Part shown: piece by piece, positions 11,929 through 22,522 of the stretch
Layout: every line of letters begins with the position of its first letter
Numbering within the stretch: position 1 is the first letter of the stretch
Source: Medicago truncatula
Taxonomy: Eukaryota > Streptophyta > Magnoliopsida > Fabales > Fabaceae
NCBI RefSeq assembly: GCF_003473485.1
Contig: NC_053048.1
Span: 44,016,755-44,080,754 of the forward strand
Direction of reading: 5' to 3'
Length of the DNA stretch: 64,000 nt
Position numbers and translations under genes: made by a program
The notes under the pieces: generated by a model
Databases searched by the model: none
The model's input: only the letters and a program-made list of their open reading frames with translations
What the model was told of the DNA's origin: nothing

Positions 11929-12195
11929 TGAGCTTAACTCAGTTGGTAGAGACAACGTTGTTGGTTTGAAAGTGTGAGTCATATGTTACACATGACCACA
12001 TCAGATAAAATAGTAAATGTTGAACAGAGTAAGAGGATCCATAAATCCATTGACTTAAAGTTTTGGGTAAGAGTGTGGTGTCTCTCTTGCTTGTGCGGTT
12101 GTTCTAGCCTCGATGTGGACGGTCCTCCGCGCTCCCCCCAGTGACCCATGTATAATATATCTAAGGTCCGGGGTTGGAACCACGACCAACACAAA
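11929..12195 (+). repeat. SINE interrupted between box A and box B
   Basis: A canonical SINE head (tgagcttaactcagttggta, 11929-11948) is separated from a matching box-B end (ggtccggggttggaaccacg, about 12165-12184) by roughly 215 bp, where about 30-40 bp is usual. The extra sequence includes a GC-richer stretch at 12090-12145. Either an insertion split one SINE or two different truncated SINEs lie side by side. A short A-rich tail follows. Confidence 0.5.
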
Positions 12196-12722
12196 AAATA
12201 ATAATTCCGGTTTAGTAAAAAATTAACCATGTTGCAAAATATATATATATAAAAAAAATACCCGGAAAACATTGCTGCAAATTTCCAAAAACAAACTAAA
12301 AATATATTTAAAAAAAAAAAAAAAAAAAAAAGGAAAATCATTGCAGTAAATTTCCGGTATCAATTTCAAACCGGAAATTTAAACTTTCCAGATTCATGGA
12401 ATACACTAGAAAAGTGAAATCTAGTTATTTGGTAAACCCTATCAAACCGGAGCTGATATACAATATTTTTCGATAAAACGAATCAAACCGAAAAAATTGA
12501 AAAAACATTTTCCAGTATTGTATTGGAATTTACTCTCTCAATTTCTCCCTCTATAAAAAGTATAAAAATACATTGCAATTATGTTGGATAAATAATTTAT
12601 ACAAACAAATAGCATGTTATACCACTCACAATTTTTTTTACTCAAAAAATAGTGTAGGCACACACCCACACAGTGGGCTACATAGATCCGTCCCTAGTTA
12701 CTAGTTAAAATTTTCTCTTATT

Positions 12723-12854
12723 CAAATCCAAGATTTTAAATTCAATAAAAGAGCCTTTTTATGTTGGGAGTGTAGGTTGAATTTATTGAGTATAAAAAGG
12801 AGATTGAAATTCATTCTCATATGTTATTTACTTGTGAATATGATAATGTTGTGT
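12723..12854 (+). pseudogene. Reverse-transcriptase zinc-binding (zf-RVT) fragment, left part
   Basis: Translation toward the MULE gives a Cys-rich stretch ending in LFTCEYDNVVW, resembling the zinc-binding region downstream of plant LINE reverse transcriptases (C-x-H-x-LF-x-C-x-Y...VW). The phrase is cut after the target duplication at 12846-12854 and continues in frame at 16353. It is an old fragment with no start or complete domain. Confidence 0.5.
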
Positions 12855-13005
12855 GAAATTTTTTTTTTTTTGCCCTTATTTAATTCCAAAAATACAAAAA
12901 TGCCCTAGTTTTGAAAAAAATTGCATAAATGCCCTACTTTTCAGAAATTTCTGGTACCTTGCAACCCCCACTTGCGGGGTACCTTAAAAAAATTTTAAAA
13001 ATTAA
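12855..13005 (+). repeat. MULE left terminal inverted repeat
   Basis: It matches the reverse complement of 16202-16352 with only a few substitutions and small length differences in homopolymer runs. It includes the tract 'ggtaccttgcaaccccca' and one copy of the CCCACTTGCGGGG motif near its inner end. Confidence 0.92.
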
Positions 13006-13009
13006 CTAC

Positions 13010-13185
13010 CCCGCAAGTGGGACTTGCGGCCTACATTTTTTTTTTTTTTTTTAAATTAAATAACTACCACTTGCGGCCTATATGTTTTTTTTTTTTTTTT
13101 AAAATTAAATAACTTGCTACCCCAACTTGCGGGGTATTTAATTTTTTATAAAAATTTTTTAATACCCCGCAAGCCCCACTTGCGG
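13010..13185. repeat. Left subterminal repeat cluster of the MULE
   Basis: Several copies of CCCGCAAGTGGGG or its reverse complement, some partial, lie between about 12970 and 13185, separated by T- and A-runs. An equivalent cluster lies at 16050-16245. Subterminal repeats of this kind are often transposase-binding sites in DNA transposons; that role is inference here. Confidence 0.7.
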
Positions 13186-13289
13186 GTTTGTTTTTTGTTT
13201 TTTTTTTTAATTTTTAAAATAAAAAAAATAATAAAAAAAAGAAGGAAAAAAAATAATAAACATATTAAATATCATGATATCTACAATTA

Positions 13290-15306
13290 TTATAAATGCC
13301 CGGCTGTCCCACACCCTCGTCTTCGACGATTTCTTCCGCGATTTACTTGAGGGTCATGTTGGTCTTCGTCGTTGTTATCTGCAGCTGATTGTATTTGACT
13401 ACCATAACCCAATGACAATGACACATCGTGTTCCCTTGTTGGCCATCCCATATCCAGAAATTGATCACTAGAGTTCAACGAAGCCGGAGAAAAGTGAGAT
13501 AATAGGTTTGTTGGTGTTGGTGGGTGGTTGTAGTTTTGGTTGGTGTACATTGGGTATTGTGGGTTGCTGTAGGGGGGGTAATTGGTGTTGGACGGTCCAG
13601 CTTGGTTTGGGTCATTATAGGAGAAGTAGTTGTTGTTGGATGCGCCAGCTTGGTTTGGGTCATTGTAACCATAAGTTGACTGATAATGGGGCTCATATGC
13701 ATTTCTCGGGGAGGTATATGGTGGTGGTTGGATGATGTTTTGTTGGGGGGTGTCGAGAAATTCATACATTACAGAACCATGAATGTTTTGGGTTGTATGT
13801 GGTTGGGATTGATGATCTTGTAGTTGAGAAAAAATGTCTTGATCCCAAAAATCATCATGAATTGGTGTTTGGTTGTTGCGAATTTCAGGTTCATGTTCCG
13901 GCTCTTCTTCTTCGGCTTCGTCTGGATCTGAATTTGATGGGTTTGTTTCAATTGAAATCCTTAGACGTGGGTTGCATGTGGTTGTCAACCACTCAATATA
14001 CGCATGAGTGTGGGTGAGTGATCTTGGCCGCATGCGTGGTAAAGTATGACTCCGTCGGTTATCCCAATGTTCGCTCTCTTGTGGAAAGCGAAAACCATTT
14101 GATTTGTACCACGTCTTGAACCGTTTGTCTATTACATGGTACTGTGTCATGTCTCGTGGGGGCCCTGGTATTTCTTGTGGCAGACCAAATTGGAGCTTGA
14201 CCCTATCAGTTGGATGCCATTCAACTTTGTCAAAACATATAAGGTAAGATGTTGCAGTCCACTCCCAATATTCTTCAGGCAAGTTGTGTGGAACATTCTT
14301 GTATGGTCTCCATTTAAACTAGCACAAGAGATAAGATGTAGTGTAAGGTTAACAATTTTGATATATATATATAAAGTCATAATTAAAAAATCAATTATAA
14401 TATTACATCATGGGGTAGTATGTCATCAAACTTTTTTCGGTAAGAAATAGTGTCATGGCTTGGATTTTCATAGTATCTTGAACCTGCACCTGTCCATCTA
14501 ACAAATGATATAAACAATTTAGTAACTAATTTATCAAATAATAATATTAATAAGAAGTGAGAAAATGTGACGAAATAAATATTAAAAAAAAAAATTGATC
14601 ACGATTACTTTAATCCAAGCGGCCACTGGAGTGGGTTATCATTTTTCGGAGCGATATAACTCAACCGACAATATCCCCAAACTTGTAACAGGAAATGACA
14701 TCCTGTTAGTGCTTTTATATTTGGGTGTGATGCCTCACACAAGCCACGATAAAGGTAAGTCAACACTGCCGATCCCCAACTATAGTTTCTTGTTAGATTA
14801 AAATCCATTAACAAATACAACCAGGAGTTGTGCACAAATAATCCAGTTGTATTAGGAAACAAGAACCCTCCAAAGAGGTATAGTAGGTACCTCCTAGTGT
14901 GTTGTATTTTTACCTCCGGAGGAGATTGTTCACTGAAGTTATTATCGACCAGATTATCCTTTAACCACGACAATGAGAGGGTAAAACCATCAGTTTTATT
15001 TGCTGGAGGAGTTATTCCCAACAATTGAGCACAAATGTTCCACGCAAGATTTGGAGGAGCCGTAACAAATGGTCCGCAAAAAGGTAATCCGAGTAACATA
15101 TATACGTCTTCCAACGTGATTGTGCATTCACCCGTTCGAAAATGAAAAGTATGTGTTTCAGACCGCCACCTTTCTACAAGAGCGGTTACGATGTGTCTAC
15201 CGAAAGGCTTTAGCATGGGTCGACAATATTCCCAAACAAAAGTGGACTCAATCACATGATGATGGTCGACGATGGGGCCATATGACAAGTAACTTGGTAG
15301 AGTCAC
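13290..15306 (-). CDS. Plant mobile domain (MAIN-like) protein carried by the MULE, 5'-truncated
   Basis: The gene reads right to left in three exons: about 15306-14609, 14497-14407 and 14319-13290, with GT-AG junctions. Exon 1 holds plant mobile domain motifs (ALVERWRSETHTFHF, GECTITLEDVYMLLGLP). Exon 2 adds the RW(T)GAGSRYYENP region. Exon 3 gives FKWRPYKNVP, then VEWHPTDRVKLQFG, followed by a Pro/Asn/Gln-rich tail of about 200 residues and a basic C-terminus (RNRRRRGCGTAGHL). This domain occurs in MAIN/MAIL proteins and is known to ride in MULEs and Ty3 elements. Homology begins only at about 15200 (GRHIVTALVERW); the stretch from 15306 to there is antisense to the transposase, so the normal N-terminus is missing. 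Whether the product is made is unknown. Confidence 0.8.
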
Positions 15307-15956
15307 AAAACAACGTGTATAAGGGTATTCGAGGACTTCCGATCACAGCTATCGTGAAAGCATCATATTACAGGTTGGCGGCCTTGTTTGCTAAAAGAGG
15401 ACATGAGGCAGCGGCAAGGGTAAATTCTGGTGAGCCATTCTCCGAAAACAGCATGAAATATCTCAGGAATGAGGTGATTAAATCCAACATTCATCATGTC
15501 ACTCAGTTTGACCGAGATCGATATACCTTTTCCGTCCGTGAAACCATCGATCATAAAGAAGGATTGCCAAAGGGAGAATACAAAGTGGACCTGCAAAATA
15601 AATGGTGTGACTGTGGACGGTTTAGAGCGTTACACCTACCATACTCACATGTCATTGCCGCATGTTCTAGCTTTTGTCACGACTACAAGACTTTTGTCGA
15701 TAACAAATTCACGAATGAGTGTGTATACGCCGTATACAACATCCACTTCGACGTGGTTCACCACCAGACATATTGGCCTAATTATGAAGGACCGAAGGTG
15801 GTTCCCAACAAGTCAATGCGTAGGGCAAAGAAAGGTCGTCCACCAATTACTCGCATTAGGACCGAGATGGACGATGTGGAAACTGAGAGAAGATGCGGTG
15901 TTTGTAGGATGCCTGGTCATTCCCGCAAAGATTGCATTAATATTAGACATCAGTAG
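15120..15956 (+). CDS. MuDR-type (MULE) transposase, C-terminal half
   Basis: The 278-codon frame matches the end of Mutator transposases from about residue 30 (ALAWVDNIPKQKW, base 15207): SNLVESQNNVYKGIRGLPITA, a SWIM zinc-finger region at residues 162-185, and a CX2CX4HX4C zinc knuckle at residues 259-272 (CGVCRMPGHSRKDC). The N-terminal DNA-binding domain and the DDE catalytic core are missing. In the SWIM motif the first two Cys are present (CDC), but the usual PCSHV reads PYSHV at 15642-15644, losing a zinc ligand. Together these make it non-functional as a transposase. It stops 396 bp before the element's right end. The first 29 residues are antisense to the mobile domain gene. Confidence 0.85.
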   Translation: MCIHPFENEKYVFQTATFLQERLRCVYRKALAWVDNIPKQKWTQSHDDGRRWGHMTSNLVESQNNVYKGIRGLPITAIVKASYYRLAALFAKRGHEAAARVNSGEPFSENSMKYLRNEVIKSNIHHVTQFDRDRYTFSVRETIDHKEGLPKGEYKVDLQNKWCDCGRFRALHLPYSHVIAACSSFCHDYKTFVDNKFTNECVYAVYNIHFDVVHHQTYWPNYEGPKVVPNKSMRRAKKGRPPITRIRTEMDDVETERRCGVCRMPGHSRKDCINIRHQ

Positions 15957-16049
15957 AAATTTAGTCTTTATTTTGTTTATAGGATGTCTAGTGATTAATA
16001 TTATTATTAATAATAATTACGAGAAAAAATTAAAAAAAAAATCACATAA

Positions 16050-16245
16050 ACTAACCCGCAAGTGGGGCTTGCGGGGTGTATTAAAAACATTTTAAAAAAA
16101 TTAAGCATACCCCGCAAGTGGGGGTAGCAATCTATTTATTTTTTTTTAAAAAAAAAAAAAAAAAAAAAATTCATACCCCGCAAGTGGGGGTAGCAATGTA
16201 CTTAATTTTTAAATTTTTTTTAAGGTACCCCGCAAGTGGGGGTTG
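16050..16245. repeat. Right subterminal repeat cluster of the MULE
   Basis: Four copies of the CCCGCAAGTGGGG motif occur at about 16057, 16108, 16176 and 16226, mirrored by those on the left side. The three outer copies are followed by 'gtagcaat' or 'gttgcaag' and lie 50-68 bp apart. Confidence 0.7.
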
Positions 16246-16352
16246 CAAGGTACCAGAAAATTCTGAAAAGTAGGGCATTTATGCAATTTTTTTCAAAAGT
16301 GGGGCATTTTTGTATTTTTGGAATTAAATAAGGGCAGAAAAAAAAAAATTTC
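16202..16352 (-). repeat. MULE right terminal inverted repeat
   Basis: This is the inverted partner of 12855-13005. The 9-bp target duplication follows immediately at 16353-16361. Confidence 0.92.
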
Positions 16353-16615
16353 ATGTTGTGTGGTCAGGTGCTATGCAATGGATGAATATATATATCAATA
16401 CTAGCAATTGCCCGTCTATTTTGCAATATGTGCATTGTAAGAGGAACATTGATATACATCAAACTCACATAATGGTGTTGAGTGTGACCTTGTATATTAT
16501 TTGGAAGGAGAAAAATTGTAAAAGATTTCAGAATTGTTACGAGTCTGTTTATCAACTCCTTAACCAAATTAAATCAATTTTTTACATTAGAGGATTGCGA
16601 TTCAAGAAGGTGTAG
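16353..16615 (+). pseudogene. Reverse-transcriptase zinc-binding fragment, right part
   Basis: In frame with the left part at 12723-12854, the translation (SGAMQWM ... IIWKEKNCKRFQN ... LNQIKS) matches the C-terminal end of plant LINE zf-RVT proteins, where an 'IW(K/Q)ERN' phrase is typical. It ends at a stop at 16613-16615. The MULE insertion separates the two parts. Confidence 0.6.
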
Positions 16616-17476
16616 AATCTGATGATCAATAAAAAGTTTGTGGATTGGATTTTTTGTGCATAGCGAAACTCACTTAATTATTATAAAGTCAATAAATTTA
16701 TAACAATGTAAAGAGGGGATATAAAATTTTGGGCTGAATTTTTTATTCTTCAAATTATGTCCTTAAAAAAATTTGATTATAAAAATGTTATATTGTTTTT
16801 GAGAGAAAAATGTTATATTGTTGGTGACATTTGAAAACTATATAAATTTATATCATATTTATTATATCATTGATATTACATGAACAATTCTATCCAAACA
16901 CCATTAAGAAATAAATAATTTGAACCTTAGGTATTGGAGTTTTTTCCTCAAAAAAGGTATTGGAGTTATTTGCAATTTTGCGCTGTGCGTGGACCCAAAA
17001 TAACTTTTTTTCCATTCTTCTCTTTCGGATAAGCCCTGGTTCAACTTGCGCCATGTTTTTAAGAGCAATATATTTCTACATCTATTTTAGTGACAATTTT
17101 GTTTTTCTCTCTTTTTATTGATCAAAAACAATGTAGAAAGAAAAATGAAGAAAGATGATAAAACCATCATATAAGTATGAGAGAGAAATACAAAAGTTAT
17201 CACAAATTGGTTGTACAAATATCATTTCTTTATTTTTAAATACATCCAATTTAAATAACATTCTTTTCTTTTCCTTTTCCCTTCTATTTTCTTCTTCCAT
17301 GCTTCACACCGTCTTAACACCAAAGAAAATTTATCACCATTCTCTTTCCTTTTCTTAGCATCCAACTTCATGCCTTGTCCACTAAAACACTTAGAATTAA
17401 TCATTTCATTTTTAGTCCTTAATTAGTCATCAAAAGCCATCATCATCATCATCATTATCTTGCAGTCCAAAAGGTT
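16616..17476. other. Promoter-side intergenic DNA of the thioredoxin-like gene
   Basis: There is no gene. The stretch is AT-rich, with pyrimidine-rich DNA at 17260-17300 and 17330-17460 that probably includes the 5' UTR of the downstream gene. No clear TATA box could be assigned. Confidence 0.4.
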
Positions 17477-19658
<2,182 letters not shown>

Positions 19659-19937
19659 TGTCTTCTAATTTATTTCTTTCATTACTCCCTCCCTCTCTCT
19701 CCAAAATACCTAAAAATGTATGTTAAGAAAGTAATCTTCTAATATTTTTATTGTAATTGCGTATCATATATATATATAAAACAAAGAGGTTTACTTTCAC
19801 CACCTACATTGTTAATCATTATAAAACACAATGAATATTTTCTCTCTATCTTCAATTCAAGTTTCAACTTTAAAAATGCAATTGAAACCGAATAAAGTAA
19901 AGTATATATATTATTATATTCAAAATTAAATCAATAA

Positions 19938-20019
19938 GTCGCTTTGGCCGAGTGGTTAAGGCGTGTGCCTGCTAAGTACATGGGGTTTCCCCGCGAGAGT
20001 TCGAATCTCTCAGGCGACG
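19938..20019 (+). tRNA. tRNA-Ser (anticodon GCT)
   Basis: 82 nt fold as a class II (long variable arm) tRNA. The 7-bp acceptor stem is GTCGCTT with AGGCGAC (one G-T pair), the D arm contains GGCCGAGTGGTTAAGGC, the anticodon loop carries GCT, the variable arm pairs CATGGGG..., and the T arm is GAGAGTTCGAATCTCTC. The discriminator base is G, as usual for serine. It decodes AGC/AGU codons. No intron. CCA is not encoded. It lies 280 bp downstream of the thioredoxin-like gene, and a short T-run near 20024-20035 could serve as the Pol III terminator. Confidence 0.97.
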
Positions 20020-22522
20020 AATTTTTAATTTTTGTTGCATTTTACTATTTTTAGTATAACCCACCAGATATTAACACTGCTATGCTTACCATTCAAAATA
20101 AACTTGAATGGAAAAGTATTTGTTTAATCCATCTGATATTGACAGTGCTATTTTAACCAATACAAGGTTAGTTCATATGTTAGTTTTTGCTTGAACAGAC
20201 AAAACATTGGTTCCGTTATGCAGAAACCTTCCTTTATCCACAAATTTTAAATAGACTAACAGAAGATTAAGAGAAAATGGGACCTGCACCGACAGTGTAA
20301 ACAAGATTTACACTGACATTCAGTTGTTGTTTTTAAAAAACGGTTATAAATCCAACTTAGATGGTGATACAATGTGTTCTTATTGGATGTCGATGTAAAA
20401 TAAGTTTACCCTAACGGTTTTTCCCTTACTAAACTCAGATTTATTTTGATGCATAGTCGGTGTAAAACTTTTTACCCTGTCAACTAATCAAAATTAAAAA
20501 ATCACTATTTATATGACTTTGAAGATTAACATGATGATGATAATTAGTCATCTTCCCCATTCTTCCCTTTTGAAACATTTAAATTATCACTCATTTTCTC
20601 CCCCAACAAACAAAGCAGCGCCAAAGCCATGCTAATAGTGGTCACAGTGTTTTGATGACATTGTGCAGAGAAGTTTAATGCTGTATGACTGAACATGTGT
20701 GAGAGCTCTATATGTTGCAAGCAGGAATTCATCAACCATCATCCCATTTACTTGTATATTTTGTTGATAGTTTGGGTAATTTTTTTTTTGTTTCCACTAA
20801 AAATTAGGTGATGTCTTCATAAAAATATATTAAATCATTTTATTTTGTGAAGAATCAAATACACCTATACAAATAGATGTTTTGTTGTTTTATTTTTTTA
20901 TTTTTTCTGGTATAAAGGTATAGTTTTGCAATATCTAACTTTTTGTCCAGCAATAACTTTTTGAAGGAGCTATGAAATAATTTTATCACATATGCATTGA
21001 TTATTTTTCATATGGACATTTCATATCATATATGATAGTGCCTCCGCTAATTAACTTTTTTAGATCTGTTACTAGTTGATAGTCGAACTCCTCTGTTGTA
21101 AATGAACGTTAGTAAAAGGGGTGGCCTATTAGTTGTTTACACATATGAGAGATGTTTGTTTGTGTTCTATACAACAAATAGAGGGGGTATTAGATACGTA
21201 TCAAGAGACTTCAAGGTCAATATAATTTTCCAAATAAAATAACTGTCATTAACTTTGTGACATTTTCTTCTAAAAAAAAGAAAACTTTGTGATATTTTGT
21301 ATCAAAGCTATATACTACGTTTGTTTTTCATGTTTTTATTGTCTTTTTCTTTTTTTAGTTTCAAGCCTCTATTGCTCTTAAATTTGTTTAAAAAAATGAA
21401 TAACAAACAAAAAGAACAATTGCTTCTTCGAATCACTCACTCTTTTGATTTTAGATGATCAACACTCGCCATGAGTTTGCTTTAATGTGTGAAAATAGTA
21501 AGAGTTTAAAATTTTATAAAAGCTTCCTGAAATAATTGTGGTAAAAACATATTTTGTATGAGTAATAGTTAAATAATAAGTTAATTTATTCCTTCAAAAA
21601 AAAATTAAGTTAATTTATATTTAAGCAATGTTTTTAATTAATTCAACACAATTTGAGTAGCAGCAAACAACAGGTTAAAAATACATTGTTTTCACTTATA
21701 AAAAATAAAAACACACACAATACAACAACTAACCCAAAGGAGTTTGTAGAACAGTAGTAGATTGACGATGGTGCAAGTATGATGCCGAAACAAACATGAC
21801 TATAATACAGTGATAACCGGTCGATGCGCCCTCTGACTTGGTTGGGTAGTTCTTACCAGAGTATGACACTGACACTATATGATGACTTCAAATATCTCCA
21901 ATTATAAGAAGAGTCATTAGGCAATAGCATTCGTGATACATTATTCTAATCATAATTCTACAATTTCACTAATTGTGCATCACAACGACAGTATAAAGTA
22001 AGTTCTGCCAAATCTTAGCATTGAATATGCTTTAAGCATTTTAGGGACCAAAAATGTTAATGAATTTTTTTTACAGGAACTAACATACCTTAATGTCACC
22101 CAATAAGAGTATGTGGCAAAATTCATTAGCAAATAAGACTCTTAAATGCCGTGAGAAAATGTTTGCTAATAAGAAATCAGAACCACCGCTAATGAACCAT
22201 GAAAGACATCATCTGATCTCTTTCGGCCTAATTCAAGTTATACTTCAAAAAAACTAGTATGCAGTCAATTATGCATAATTTCCTAGTTCAAGTTCATCTT
22301 TGCAGAAAATGATTGTTAAAAGAAGAATTAACATCACAAAACTCATATTCAAACTAGACAAAGTAAGAAACATGTTATATTGCACAGTCAAAGATGCCTA
22401 CAGTAATAAAGATAATGTAACAGTAACCATTGCAATTTTCAGCATCCAATGTGAATCCATTAATCTTTCCTTATAAAAATCAAAATCTGCAAATCAGCAA
22501 GACACACTACATGAAAAAACAA
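20020..22522. other. Intergenic DNA between tRNA-Ser and AHA1
   Basis: No gene is supported. At about 20285-20500 there are repeated 'cgacagtgtaaa / acactgacat / gtcggtgtaaaa' phrases and 'caactaatcaaaatt', which look like a decayed short inverted-repeat element; a related fragment is near 6740-6790. The remainder is unremarkable AT-rich DNA. Confidence 0.5.

Larger units (their letters stand above)
12846..16361. mobile_element. Mutator-like element (MULE) with 9-bp target duplication
   Basis: The element itself is 12855-16352 (3,498 bp). It is flanked by a perfect 9-bp direct repeat ATGTTGTGT (12846-12854 and 16353-16361), the length diagnostic of Mutator. Its terminal inverted repeats are about 151 bp (12855-13005 and 16202-16352) and nearly identical; both start GAAATTTTTTTTTTTT and contain 'gcccttatttaattcc'. 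The subterminal zones carry repeated CCCGCAAGTGGGG-type motifs. Inside are a 3'-half MuDR-type transposase on the plus strand and a 5'-truncated plant mobile domain gene on the minus strand. Because both genes are incomplete, the copy is probably non-autonomous. The close match of the TIRs and the perfect duplication suggest a fairly recent insertion. Confidence 0.92.

Noticed and set aside
13475-14017. Frames on both strands overlapping the mobile-domain C-terminal tail
   Set aside because: They are shadows produced by the repetitive Pro/Asn/Gln-rich coding sequence.
15496-16095. 199-codon plus-strand frame
   Set aside because: It is a frame shadow of the transposase, which has clear SWIM and zinc-knuckle motifs in the other frame.
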